Part shown: positions 7,961 to 15,863 of the stretch, one piece after another | Layout: every line of letters begins with the position of its first letter | Numbering within the stretch: the first letter of the stretch is position 1 | Assembly: GCF_000179235.2 (NCBI RefSeq) | Contig: NZ_CP039373.1 | Coordinates: 32 to 64,031 of the forward strand | Reading direction: 5' to 3' | Source: Synechococcus sp. CB0101 | Lineage (GTDB): Bacteria > Cyanobacteriota > Cyanobacteriia > PCC-6307 > Cyanobiaceae | DNA length: 64,000 bases | Notes under the pieces: generated by a model | Databases searched by the model: none | The model's input: only the letters and a program-made list of their open reading frames with translations | Told to the model about the DNA's origin: nothing | Made by a program: the position numbers and the translations under genes

Positions 7961-8308
7961 GTGGCTGATCTGATCCCCCGTTGGCGCCGGTTGGGTGCAG
8001 CGCTGCTGGCCGCTGCGGCGGCTCTGTTGCTGTGGCCAGGGATGGCCTTGGCTGATGGGGCTCAGCTGTTTGAGCAGCACTGCGCCGGTTGTCATGTGAA
8101 CGGCGGCAACATCATTCGCCGCGGCAAAACCCTCAAATTGGCGGCGCTGGAGCGCGAAAACCGTGCCTCTGAGGCCGCTATCGCTGCGATTGCGGCAGCT
8201 GGGGTGGGGCAGATGAGTGGCTATGGCTCGGTGCTCGGCGACGAGGGCACGGCTGAGGTGGCCGCCTGGGTGTGGCAACAGGCGCTGGCCGGTTGGCCGA
8301 AGGCCTGA
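7961..8308 (+). CDS. Cytochrome c6-type (c553) electron carrier
   Basis: A secreted mono-heme c-type cytochrome. A signal peptide (RRLGAALLAAAAALLLWPG, cleavage after MALA) is followed by a mature domain of about 85 residues. That domain has the heme motif CAGCH, the c6-like NGGNIIRRGKTL segment, a probable Met axial ligand in GVGQMSGYG, and a C-terminal VAAWVWQQALAGW helix. Cytochrome c6 carries electrons in the thylakoid lumen between b6f and photosystem I or oxidases. The sequence departs from canonical PetJ around the Met loop, so it may be a c6-like paralogue. The start is taken as the GTG just before the signal peptide. Confidence 0.82.
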   Translation: MADLIPRWRRLGAALLAAAAALLLWPGMALADGAQLFEQHCAGCHVNGGNIIRRGKTLKLAALERENRASEAAIAAIAAAGVGQMSGYGSVLGDEGTAEVAAWVWQQALAGWPKA

Positions 8309-8310
8309 GC

Positions 8311-8577
8311 TCAGAAGGCCTGAATCCAGGGGTACACCTTCAGCTCAGTCCAGATGCCGTTGCGCCAGTAGACATCGTTGTGGAGCAGCGTCTCCACCTG
8401 CTCCTGGTTCTCAGCCTCGTAGATCCCAAACACATGGGTGCTGCCCTCGGTGGGGCCGAGGGTGATCAGCACTCCCGAATCCTTCTGCTGCTGCAGGCCG
8501 GCCAGATGCTCGTCGCGATAAGGGGTGCGCTTCTCGAGAGCGTTGTCGCAGTAGGTGCCCCAGAGCACGAAACGCAT
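8311..8577 (-). CDS. YciI family protein
   Basis: An 88-residue YciI-like ferredoxin-fold protein: MRFVLWGTYCDNALEKRTPY at the N-terminus, the conserved RDEHLAGL His motif, and the central GVLITLGPTEGSTHVFGIYE strand-turn-strand. The family is structurally related to muconolactone isomerases, but its usual substrate is unknown. It stands alone, converging on the cytochrome gene with a 2-base gap, so both transcripts must end in overlapping sequence. Confidence 0.82.
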   Translation of the reverse strand: MRFVLWGTYCDNALEKRTPYRDEHLAGLQQQKDSGVLITLGPTEGSTHVFGIYEAENQEQVETLLHNDVYWRNGIWTELKVYPWIQAF

Positions 8578-8604
8578 GGCATCAAGATTTGGCAGGCGCG
8601 CAAC

Positions 8605-8919
8605 CTACAGCCAGCCCGCCGCGAAGATCGGCTGACGGATGCGTGAAGGGAACAGGATCGGGCGATCGGTGGGCTTGGCATTGGCTTTGTCGCTCCAGCG
8701 CACCTTGCAGGTGAAGCTGTTGCCGCTCTTGCCGCTGTTCACGGCATAGCGGAACTCCTGCACCACCGCTTTCTCAGGCATCAGGTACTGGGCCTGGTTG
8801 CAGGCATCCACTTCCGAGATGGCTGATTTGTACTCGCTCCAGCCCGCCTGAGCCGCCGCGGGTGCCAGGGCCAGGCCGCCCAGCAGCAGACCAGCGGTGA
8901 GCAAGGTTCGGTGTGCCAT
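8605..8919 (-). CDS. Secreted hypothetical protein
   Basis: 104 residues with a clear signal peptide (LLTAGLLLGGLALAPAAAQA, cleavage before GWSEY). The mature part of about 78 residues contains two cysteines (VDACNQAQ and FTCKVRW) that could form a disulfide, with an even spread of charged residues. I do not recognise the family. It lies upstream of the YciI gene on the same strand with a 27-base gap and may share its transcript. Confidence 0.65.
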   Translation of the reverse strand: MAHRTLLTAGLLLGGLALAPAAAQAGWSEYKSAISEVDACNQAQYLMPEKAVVQEFRYAVNSGKSGNSFTCKVRWSDKANAKPTDRPILFPSRIRQPIFAAGWL

Positions 8920-8971
8920 CGGGCAGGTTCGCTTGGTTCGAATGGTCTGATTCTGACGGCTCTTGCAAGCC

Positions 8972-9745
8972 TTAAGGGCTGATCACGCCCCAGCGGCCCA
9001 TGAACGGCCAACGCACCAGCAGCCGCTGCTCTCCCCGCTTCGGCCAGGCTTCACGCAATGGCTCAACCAGGGTGGCTAGGGGATCAGAGCCATGGCGACG
9101 CGCCTGTTCCACCGCCGACCAGGTGCTCAGATAACCCAGGAGATCGTTGAGGGTCCACTGCCGCTCGATCCAGAGGTCATCAGGGAAGGCCCATTCCTCG
9201 CCGGGAAATGGCAGACCCGCATAGCTCTGATCCACCCAGCGCCGCTGCGGCGGCCACCACGGTGCCAGCTCCGAGCCGTAGAAGTGATCGATCAGGGTTT
9301 GCAACGCCGGTAGCGGCAGCTGAAACGGCCGATAGCCGATCCAGGCCATCACCGCACCTGCTCGCGCCACACGCCGCACTTCGGCGTTGAAGGCGTCGCC
9401 GGCGAACCAGTGCACAGCCATCGCCACCAGCACCCCGTCCACGCTCTTGGGCTCGAGACCACTGGCCTGAGCTGCGGCTTCCGCATACGTCACCCGGGCG
9501 TGGGGCTGAGCCTGCTGGAGTTGGGCGGCGCTGGCATCGGTGGCAACGACCTGATCGAAGTGCTGCGCGAGCGCGATCGACGCCTGCCCGCTGCCGCAGC
9601 CGCAATCCCACACCCGCTCCCGAGCTGGGCAACGTGAGGCGAAGGCTTCAAAAAAATGGTCTGGGTAGCTGGGGCGATGAATCGCGTAGTCCCTCGAGAC
9701 AGCCCCAAAGAGAAGGTCTGGACGCTGAGGCGCCGGATCAGTCAT
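8972..9745 (-). CDS. Class I SAM-dependent methyltransferase
   Basis: A Rossmann-fold methyltransferase of about 257 residues, related to the UbiE/type-11 group. The SAM-binding motif I is [16 protein letters not shown]; the acidic loop is [15 protein letters not shown] and motif IV is [18 protein letters not shown]. The HWF signature resembles trans-aconitate-type and yeast YHR209W-like methyltransferases, which act on small acids, but the substrate is unknown. The start codon lies inside the end of trpA (8-base overlap), so it is translated from the ndhL-trpA transcript. Confidence 0.82.
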   Translation of the reverse strand: MTDPAPQRPDLLFGAVSRDYAIHRPSYPDHFFEAFASRCPARERVWDCGCGSGQASIALAQHFDQVVATDASAAQLQQAQPHARVTYAEAAAQASGLEPKSVDGVLVAMAVHWFAGDAFNAEVRRVARAGAVMAWIGYRPFQLPLPALQTLIDHFYGSELAPWWPPQRRWVDQSYAGLPFPGEEWAFPDDLWIERQWTLNDLLGYLSTWSAVEQARRHGSDPLATLVEPLREAWPKRGEQRLLVRWPFMGRWGVISP

Positions 9746-10550
9746 CCAGGGCCGAACGCAAGCTGCGGCAGAACGCCGCCGCCGCCGCCGCCACATCCTG
9801 CTGCTGGCTATGGGCCTGCGCCATCACCTTCACCAACGCACTGCCCACAATCGCTCCATCGGCGCCCCAATCGCGCACCTGACGCGCTTGCTCCGGTCCT
9901 GAGATCCCGAAGCCCACGGCCACTGGGGTGGGGCCCATTGCTTTGAGCTGTTGCACCAGGCCGGCAACGCGGCTTTCCAGGTTGGTGCGCACGCCCGTCA
10001 CCCCGGTGACGCTCACCAGGTAGGTGAAACCACGGCTGGCGGCAGCGATGCGGCCCATCCGCTCGGCTGGCGTGGTGGGTGCCACCAGCAGCACCAGATC
10101 GAGGCCTTGGGCTGTGGCGATAGCGGAGAGCTTTTCGGCTTCCTCCAGGGGGAGATCAGGCACCACCAGCCCGGCGGCGCCGGCAGCGGCGGCATCGCGG
10201 CAGAAGGCCTCCATGCCGCGGTTGAGCAGAGGGTTGCTGTAGGTGAACAGGATCACCGGGATCTGCAGCTCACCCTTGAGGCTGCTCAGCATCTCCAACA
10301 CCCGGCCCGGGGTGGTGGCTGAGCCCAGGGCCCGGCTGGCGGCTGCCTGAATCACCGGACCGTCAGCCAGGGGATCGCTGTAGGGAATCCCCAGCTCGAT
10401 CATGTCGGCGCCCGCTTGCTCCAGGGCGAGCAGAGCGGCGCGCGTGGCGGCTAGATCCGGATCGCCCGCCATCAGAAATGGCATCAGGGCACAGCGGCCC
10501 TGCTCTTGAAGCTGTTGGAACCGCTGCTGGATCGGGGTGGTGGTGGTCAC
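9738..10550 (-). CDS. trpA: Tryptophan synthase alpha subunit
   Basis: Cleaves indole-3-glycerol phosphate to indole and glyceraldehyde-3-phosphate in the cytoplasm, passing indole to TrpB. The protein is a TIM barrel of 270 residues, normal for the family. The catalytic Glu52 is in [11 protein letters not shown] and Asp63 in LADGP. The phosphate-binding loop GFGISGPEQ and the [11 protein letters not shown] loop are intact. It follows the DUF3007 gene on the same strand with a 47-base gap. trpB is not in the window, as is common in cyanobacteria where trp genes are scattered. Confidence 0.97.
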   Translation of the reverse strand: MTTTTPIQQRFQQLQEQGRCALMPFLMAGDPDLAATRAALLALEQAGADMIELGIPYSDPLADGPVIQAAASRALGSATTPGRVLEMLSSLKGELQIPVILFTYSNPLLNRGMEAFCRDAAAAGAAGLVVPDLPLEEAEKLSAIATAQGLDLVLLVAPTTPAERMGRIAAASRGFTYLVSVTGVTGVRTNLESRVAGLVQQLKAMGPTPVAVGFGISGPEQARQVRDWGADGAIVGSALVKVMAQAHSQQQDVAAAAAAFCRSLRSALDD

Positions 10551-10597
10551 GGCAGCGCAGGATCTGCCCGTGAGCCTATGGGGTCGTGTGCGGAGCG

Positions 10598-10948
10598 TTA
10601 AAGCTCACTGGTGTCTTCCAGTTGGCCCAGTTCACGCAGCAGCTTCTCCTGCTCCTCTGGGCTCAAGGATTCAAAGCGCTTCTGGAGTTCATCGTCGGTG
10701 GCGGCCTCGTAGGCCGAGCGGTAGCGGCGCCGCTGCTCCATGTACGTCATGTTTCCGGTCACCACCCGAAACAGGTAGGAGCCGGTCCACACCAGCACCA
10801 CAGCCACCAAGACACCCTGGGCGGCGATCCCGGCTGAGAAGCCTTCCAAACCCGCCGCTTGAAATCCCCAGTAGCCCAGACCCCCCAGCGCAAAGATCAC
10901 GAGCCCGGCCAGCAGGGCCTTGCCGCGGGTGATGCCGGCGCCCATCAA
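10598..10948 (-). CDS. DUF3007 family membrane protein
   Basis: A 116-residue protein with two membrane helices ([20 protein letters not shown], then [18 protein letters not shown]), the conserved [20 protein letters not shown] segment and an acidic helical tail. It matches the DUF3007 family shared by cyanobacteria and chloroplasts, whose function is not established. Its ATG overlaps the ndhL stop by 4 bases. The ndhL-DUF3007-trpA order is familiar from picocyanobacteria. Confidence 0.8.
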   Translation of the reverse strand: MMGAGITRGKALLAGLVIFALGGLGYWGFQAAGLEGFSAGIAAQGVLVAVVLVWTGSYLFRVVTGNMTYMEQRRRYRSAYEAATDDELQKRFESLSPEEQEKLLRELGQLEDTSEL

Positions 10949-11220
10949 ACTTGCCCTTGGCCCTGAAGGCGCAGGTTCACGAAGGGGGCAAGGACGATCA
11001 GCCCGGGGAAGAACAGAAACACCAGGCCGTAGATGGCGGTGCGCTCAAGCTTGCCCATCACGGTCCAGCGCTTGGCCATCCAGGCCATCAGGGCGGCAGG
11101 CACCACTAATAGATAGGCACCGCCTAGGGCCAGGTAGGCGCCGATCACCAGCAGTGATTCGCTCGTTAGGGAGCTGAGGAACCCAGGCAGGGGCACGGCA
11201 GCGAGGCAGTTGCTGGCCAA
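10945..11220 (-). CDS. ndhL: NDH-1 complex subunit L
   Basis: A small membrane subunit of the photosynthetic NDH-1 (NDH-1L/M) complex in the thylakoid membrane, which drives cyclic electron flow and respiration with reduced ferredoxin. The 91-residue protein has two or three hydrophobic helices ([40 protein letters not shown]) around the conserved [17 protein letters not shown] loop. It is the first gene of the leftward ndhL-DUF3007-trpA-methyltransferase run and diverges from the tRNA-Leu gene 42 bases away. Confidence 0.9.
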   Translation of the reverse strand: MASNCLAAVPLPGFLSSLTSESLLVIGAYLALGGAYLLVVPAALMAWMAKRWTVMGKLERTAIYGLVFLFFPGLIVLAPFVNLRLQGQGQV

Positions 11221-11262
11221 ATCTAAGATGTGCGCCTGGATGCGGGGTTCGCATTCGGCGCC

Positions 11263-11346
11263 GGGAGCATGGCGGAATTGGTAGACGCAGCGGACTTAAA
11301 ATCCGCAGACGGCAACGTTGTGGGGGTTCAAGTCCCCCTGCTCCCA
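11263..11346 (+). tRNA. trnL-UAA: tRNA-Leu (anticodon UAA)
   Basis: An 84-nt class II tRNA. The acceptor stem GGGAGCA pairs with TGCTCCC, followed by discriminator A. The D-arm is GCGGAATTGGTAGACGC, the anticodon stem-loop GCGGACTTAAAATCCGC (anticodon TAA), then a variable arm and the T-arm GGGGTTCAAGTCCCC. CCA is not encoded. No group I intron interrupts the anticodon loop, unlike in many other cyanobacteria. Confidence 0.97.
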
Positions 11347-11494
11347 TCGGTTCATAGGCCGGATTGGGTCGGCCTCGCCTGACGTTCCGTCGTGCGTACC
11401 GCGCTGGCGCCAACGCAGTTGGCAAATCATCACAGCTGCGTGCGGCCTCCGGATGGGCTGGCCAACCTTGGGTCAGTGCGTGCTGCCCAACCCC

Positions 11495-11995
11495 ATGCTT
11501 GAGCTGCTGCCGCCGCTCAACGACAAAAACCTCCCCTGGCTCGACGTCATCCACCCGATCGTCGTTCACTTCGTGATCGCCATGGCCTTGATCAGCGTCG
11601 TGTTCGACCTGATCGGCGTCGTGACGCGACGCCAGAACCTGTTTGAGGTCAGTTTCTGGAACCTGTTGGTCGCCACCGTGGCGATCTTCGTGGCGATCAT
11701 TTTTGGCCAGGTGGAGGCTGGCCTCGCCAATCCCTACGGAGCATCCCGCGACATCCTCAACATCCACAGCACCATCGGTTGGTCGCTGGCGGGCGTGTTG
11801 GCGGTTCTGACCGGATGGCGTTACGTCGTGCGGCAAAAGGACCCGACCGTGCTGCCAAGCGGATTTCTCGTGGTGGATGGCCTGTTGGCAGCCCTGGTGT
11901 TCACCCAGGTGTATTTGGGCGACAAGTTGGTCTGGGTGTATGGCCTGCACACGGTGCCGGTTGTTGATGCGATTCGCAGCGGAGTGATCTCATGA
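11495..11995 (+). CDS. DUF2231 membrane protein, first gene of the oxidase block
   Basis: A 166-residue membrane protein with four helices matching the DUF2231 (YozB-like) family. It contains the HPIVVHFVIAMALISVVFD helix (conserved HPxxVHF motif), a second helix near FWNLLVATVAIFVAIIFGQ, and the conserved HSTIGWSLAGVLAVLTGWRY. DUF2231 proteins often accompany cyanobacterial terminal-oxidase operons; a heme or quinone role is suspected but unproven. The start is uncertain: MLELLPPL is used, with an alternative 41 bases upstream. It overlaps the next DUF2231 gene by 4 bases. The 148-base gap after the tRNA probably holds the promoter. Confidence 0.78.
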   Translation: MLELLPPLNDKNLPWLDVIHPIVVHFVIAMALISVVFDLIGVVTRRQNLFEVSFWNLLVATVAIFVAIIFGQVEAGLANPYGASRDILNIHSTIGWSLAGVLAVLTGWRYVVRQKDPTVLPSGFLVVDGLLAALVFTQVYLGDKLVWVYGLHTVPVVDAIRSGVIS

Positions 11996-12612
11996 CGCTG
12001 TTCGCCGCGATCAGCTCCCCGATCAACGAGATCGTCGACTCACTCGGAGCCAACGATCTTCCCTACAGCATTCCGATTCACCCCAACCTCGTTCATCTCA
12101 CGATCGGGTTGTTTTCCATCGGCATTGCGTTTGATTTCGCTGGGGCCTTCTATCCCCTCGAGAAGCGTGTGTTCCGCTTCCTGGCACTGCCCGTCACCCG
12201 CACCGGATTCCACGATGTGGGTTGGTACAACGTGCTGGCTTGCAGCATCATCACCTTCTTCACGGTGGCAGCAGGCTTCTACGAGATGCTGCTGGCTGTC
12301 CCCCTGCCTGGTGTGAAAACCGTGCTCGGGCAGGGGGCAATCTCCACGATGCTCTGGCACGCCGTTGGTGGTGTTGCCCTGCTGCTGATCATTGTGGTGA
12401 TGACCATCTGGCGGGGCTATCAGCGCTTTGTTTGGCGCAAAGATCTGGGCCGGCAGGTGAGTTGGATCTATTTGGCCTGCGGTGTCTTGATTCTGTTGCT
12501 GATGGGCATCCACGGCAGTCTTGGTGCATGGCTGGCCAGCGAGTTTGGTGTGCACATCACGGCCGATCAATTGCTGGCGGCTGGTGCTGATCTCAAGGAG
12601 GCTCTGCCATGA
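11992..12612 (+). CDS. Second DUF2231 membrane protein
   Basis: A 206-residue paralogue of the upstream gene with four or five membrane helices. IHPNLVHLTIGLFSIGIAFD repeats the HPxxVH motif, and the conserved WHAVGGVALLLIIVVMTIWR helix follows. Histidines in both motifs could ligate heme; that is inference. It overlaps both neighbours by 4 bases (ATGA), which ties it to ctaC and suggests the DUF2231 pair works with, or helps assemble, the oxidase. Confidence 0.8.
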   Translation: MTLFAAISSPINEIVDSLGANDLPYSIPIHPNLVHLTIGLFSIGIAFDFAGAFYPLEKRVFRFLALPVTRTGFHDVGWYNVLACSIITFFTVAAGFYEMLLAVPLPGVKTVLGQGAISTMLWHAVGGVALLLIIVVMTIWRGYQRFVWRKDLGRQVSWIYLACGVLILLLMGIHGSLGAWLASEFGVHITADQLLAAGADLKEALP

Positions 12613-13556
12613 CCTCAACTGCTCCCAAGCCCTCGGGTGGGCTGCCTGTGCGCTTGCTAGTGGTGGTGCTGGTGGCGGTGGTGCTCGATGCCCTCGCCAG
12701 CCTCCAGATCGCCCGGGCCTCACTGGGCTGGTTGCCCGTGCCGGCTTCTACAGCGGCCCCTTATGTGGATGGCTTGTTTCAGGTTGAAGTGGGCATTGGC
12801 GCCTTCATCTTCCTGGGATGCACTGGTTTCATTCTCTGGGCCGTGATCTTCAACCGCGCCGAGAAGTACGACGAGAGTGATGGCCTACCGATTGAGGGCA
12901 ACCCCAAGCTCGAGATCACCTGGACCTTGATTCCCTTCGTGCTCGTGATGGTGCTGGCTTATCAGGCCATTCACGTGAGCGAGACCCTGGCTGCTCTCGG
13001 GCCGAAGGAGAAGTACGACCTGGAATCTGGCAGTAGTCCCACCACGGTGGAACGGCCGGATGTTCGCCAGAGCTACGGGCCCATTCAAGTGTTGGCTCGG
13101 CAGTGGAATTGGGAGTTTGTCTATCCCAATGGCGTGCGCAGCTCCGAGCTGCATCTGCCGATCGATCAGCGGGCTAATTTCCAGCTCAGCAGCGAGGATG
13201 TGATCCACGGCTTCTACGTGCCGGCGTTTCGGTTGAAGCAAGACATCATCCCCGGCAGCGTGATCTCGTACAGCATTACGCCGACGCGTGAGGGCCGCTA
13301 TCGCTTGCGCGATTCCCATTTCAGCGGTGCTTATTTTTCCCAGAATCAAACCGATGTTGTGGTGCAGTCAGCTGAAGCCTTCCAGGCATGGCTTGATCAG
13401 GCAGCGCGCAGCCCGCTGGTGCCTGGCCTCAGCCAGGCCACCGGCTTGTATGCCGATCGCCTCGCGAAGGGCGACAAAGGCTGGGCAACCGTGAAGCCCG
13501 CTCCTCCTCCCATGGTCAACGACCCCGGCACCCCTGACGCTCCCCACGAGGCCTGA
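12609..13556 (+). CDS. ctaC: Terminal oxidase subunit II lacking the CuA site (ARTO type)
   Basis: Subunit II of a heme-copper oxidase, 315 residues. It has two N-terminal membrane helices (LLVVVLVAVVLDALASLQIA; IGAFIFLGCTGFILWAVIF) and a periplasmic cupredoxin domain (VLARQWNWEFVYPNG; EDVIHGFYVPAFRLKQDIIPG). Where cytochrome oxidases have the CuA loop CSELCGxxHxxM, this protein reads DSHFSGAYFSQN, so the Cys, Glu, His and Met ligands are all gone. In Synechocystis the same loss in CtaCII led to the view that ARTO oxidises quinol rather than cytochrome c. It overlaps the DUF2231 gene by 4 bases. Confidence 0.92.
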   Translation: MTSTAPKPSGGLPVRLLVVVLVAVVLDALASLQIARASLGWLPVPASTAAPYVDGLFQVEVGIGAFIFLGCTGFILWAVIFNRAEKYDESDGLPIEGNPKLEITWTLIPFVLVMVLAYQAIHVSETLAALGPKEKYDLESGSSPTTVERPDVRQSYGPIQVLARQWNWEFVYPNGVRSSELHLPIDQRANFQLSSEDVIHGFYVPAFRLKQDIIPGSVISYSITPTREGRYRLRDSHFSGAYFSQNQTDVVVQSAEAFQAWLDQAARSPLVPGLSQATGLYADRLAKGDKGWATVKPAPPPMVNDPGTPDAPHEA

Positions 13557-13562
13557 TTCACG

Positions 13563-15251
13563 ATGACCAGTACCAACTACGACCCTCGGGTGCTCAAGGC
13601 ACTGCACCCCGTACCGGGAGCTCCGGATAACTGGAAGCGTTTTTTCACGTTCAACACCGATGCCAAGGTGATTGGCATCCAATACATCGCGCTGGCCCTG
13701 TTCTTCCTTCTGGTGGGAGGGCTGCTGGCGATGGTGATGCGCGGGGAGTTGATTACGCCCCCGGCTGATCTCGTGGATCCCACGGTGTACAACGGCCTCT
13801 ACACCATGCACGGAACAGTGATGCTGTTCCTGTTCTTGTTTCCGATTCTCAACGGCTTCAACAACCTGTTGATCCCCACGATGATCGGCGCACCCGATAT
13901 GGCCTTCCCGAAGGTGAACGCGGCTGCCTTCTGGCTGGTGCCGGTGTTTGGTGTGGTGTTGATGGCCAGCTTTTTTGTGCCGGGTGGCCCTGCTTCGTCC
14001 GGCTGGTGGTCGTACCCGCCGGTGAGTATCCAGAACCCCCTGGGGCATTTCATTAACGGTCAGTTTCTCTGGATCTTGGCGGTGGCGCTGTCGGGGGTTT
14101 CCTCGATCATGGGCGCCATCAATTTCGTGACCACGATCATCCGGATGCGGGCGCCCGGAATGGGCTTTTTCCGCATGCCTGTGTTTGTGTGGACCGCCTG
14201 GGCTGCTCAAACCCTTCAGCTGGTGGGCCTCCCGGCTCTCACCGGCGGGGCGATCATGCTGCTGTTTGATCTGAGCTTTGGCACCAGCTTTTTCCGCCCT
14301 GAAGGTGGTGGTGATCCGGTTCTTTACCAGCACTTCTTCTGGTTCTATTCCCACCCTGCGGTGTACGTGATGGTGCTGCCGGTGTTCGGCATCTTTTCGG
14401 AGCTGATCACCGTTTATTCCCGCAAGCCACTGTTCGGCTACAAGTTCGTGGCCCTGGCTTCGTTTGTGATCACCTTCCTCGGGTTGATCGTTTGGGTGCA
14501 CCACATGTTCTATTCGGGCACTCCCCAGTGGATGCGCAACATCTTCATCGTCACCACGATGCTGATCGCCGTGCCCACTGGTGTGAAGGTGTTCGCCTGG
14601 CTGGGCACCCTCTGGGGCGGCAAGATTCGCCTAACAACGCCGATGCTGTTTGTGCTGGGCGGCCTGGTGAACTTCATTCTCGGTGGCATCACCGGTATCA
14701 TGCTGGGCACCGCTCCGGTGGATATCCATGTGGGTAATACCTATTTCGTGGTAGCCCACTTCCACTATGTGATCTTCAACACGATCGGCTTTGGCATCTT
14801 TGCGGGGATCTACCACTGGTTCCCGAAGTTCACTGGTCGGATGTATTACGAGGGTTTGGGCAAGGTGCATTTCCTGCTCACCTTCATTGGGGCCACCCTC
14901 AACTGGTTGCCGCTGCACTGGGCCGGCTTGTATGGCATGCCCCGCCGCGTGGCCTCCTACGACCCTGAGTTTGCGATCTGGAACGTGATCGCCAGCATCG
15001 GTGCCTTCATGGTGGGTGTGGCAGCGATTCCCTTCATCCTCAACATCGTGAGCTCCTGGGCGCGCGGGGCCAAAGCACCCCCCAATCCCTGGAATGCCAT
15101 CGGTCTGGAGTGGCTTCTGCCCTCTCCTCCGCCGGCTGAAAACTTTGAGGATGACGTCCCCACCGTGATCAGCGGCCCCTACGGCTATGGCCTCGGCCAG
15201 CCGCTGGTGGAAGACGAAGAGTATTACGTGCGTCGCGCGCTGGAGGCCTGA
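13563..15251 (+). CDS. ctaD: Heme-copper terminal oxidase subunit I
   Basis: Catalytic subunit that reduces O2 to water at the heme a3/CuB centre, 562 residues with 12 membrane helices. A low-spin heme ligand lies in YTMHGTVMLFLF. The CuB histidine and Tyr crosslink are in HPAVYVMVLPVFG, the CuB His pair in VWVHHMFYSG, and the heme a/a3 ligands in VVAHFHYVIF. The order matches aa3-type oxidases. It sits 6 bases after ctaC and 3 before ctaE. With a CuA-less subunit II it should work as a quinol oxidase in the cytoplasmic or thylakoid membrane. Confidence 0.97.
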   Translation: MTSTNYDPRVLKALHPVPGAPDNWKRFFTFNTDAKVIGIQYIALALFFLLVGGLLAMVMRGELITPPADLVDPTVYNGLYTMHGTVMLFLFLFPILNGFNNLLIPTMIGAPDMAFPKVNAAAFWLVPVFGVVLMASFFVPGGPASSGWWSYPPVSIQNPLGHFINGQFLWILAVALSGVSSIMGAINFVTTIIRMRAPGMGFFRMPVFVWTAWAAQTLQLVGLPALTGGAIMLLFDLSFGTSFFRPEGGGDPVLYQHFFWFYSHPAVYVMVLPVFGIFSELITVYSRKPLFGYKFVALASFVITFLGLIVWVHHMFYSGTPQWMRNIFIVTTMLIAVPTGVKVFAWLGTLWGGKIRLTTPMLFVLGGLVNFILGGITGIMLGTAPVDIHVGNTYFVVAHFHYVIFNTIGFGIFAGIYHWFPKFTGRMYYEGLGKVHFLLTFIGATLNWLPLHWAGLYGMPRRVASYDPEFAIWNVIASIGAFMVGVAAIPFILNIVSSWARGAKAPPNPWNAIGLEWLLPSPPPAENFEDDVPTVISGPYGYGLGQPLVEDEEYYVRRALEA

Positions 15252-15254
15252 TCG

Positions 15255-15860
15255 ATGACCACCGCTAATCCTGATCTGCCGCTGAATCACCGGCCCGGCC
15301 ACATCAAGCACGATGGCCACAACCTCACCGGCTTCATCATTTTTCTCTGCTCTGAGAGCATCATCTTTCTGGCCTTCTTCAGCGGCTTTGCACTGTTGAA
15401 GATCACGGCGCCGGAATGGCTGCCTGAGGGCGTGGAGGGCCTGGAGACGCGCCTTCCCTTGATTAACACCGTTGTGCTGGTGAGCTCCAGCTTCGTGGCT
15501 TATTTCGCGGAGCGCTATCTCCACAAAGAAAATCTCTGGGGCTTCCGCGCCCTATGGCTGCTCACCATGGCCATGGGCACCTACTTCGTTTATGGGCAAT
15601 ACGTGGAATGGTCGCATCTCCCGTTTGCCCTCGATAGTGGTGTGTTCGGTGGCACCTTTTATCTGCTCACCGGCTTCCACGGCTTGCATGTGATCACGGG
15701 CATTCTGCTGATGGCCTTAATGCTCTTCCGCTCCTTTCGGCCGAACAATTACGCCAAGGGGGAGATGGGCGTTACGGCGGTGAGTTTGTTCTGGCACTTC
15801 GTGGATGTGATCTGGATCATTCTCTACATCCTTATTTACGTCTGGCAACGCACCACCTGA
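15255..15860 (+). CDS. ctaE: Heme-copper terminal oxidase subunit III
   Basis: Subunit III of the same oxidase, 201 residues with five membrane helices, the short form usual in cyanobacteria. Conserved features include GFIIFLCSESIIFLAFFSGF with its buried Glu, STYxF-like YFAERYLHKEN, TGFHGLHVITGILLMALMLF with the family His pair, and the closing FWHFVDVIWIILYILIYVW. It is the last oxidase gene, and the first GMC oxidoreductase begins 3 bases later, so they are very likely co-transcribed. Confidence 0.95.
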   Translation: MTTANPDLPLNHRPGHIKHDGHNLTGFIIFLCSESIIFLAFFSGFALLKITAPEWLPEGVEGLETRLPLINTVVLVSSSFVAYFAERYLHKENLWGFRALWLLTMAMGTYFVYGQYVEWSHLPFALDSGVFGGTFYLLTGFHGLHVITGILLMALMLFRSFRPNNYAKGEMGVTAVSLFWHFVDVIWIILYILIYVWQRTT

Positions 15861-15863
15861 ACC

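Noticed and set aside
13368-15524. Two long minus-strand frames opposite ctaC, ctaD and ctaE
   Set aside because: They are His/Gln/Arg-rich antisense translations with no recognisable fold; the oxidase subunits on the plus strand are certain.
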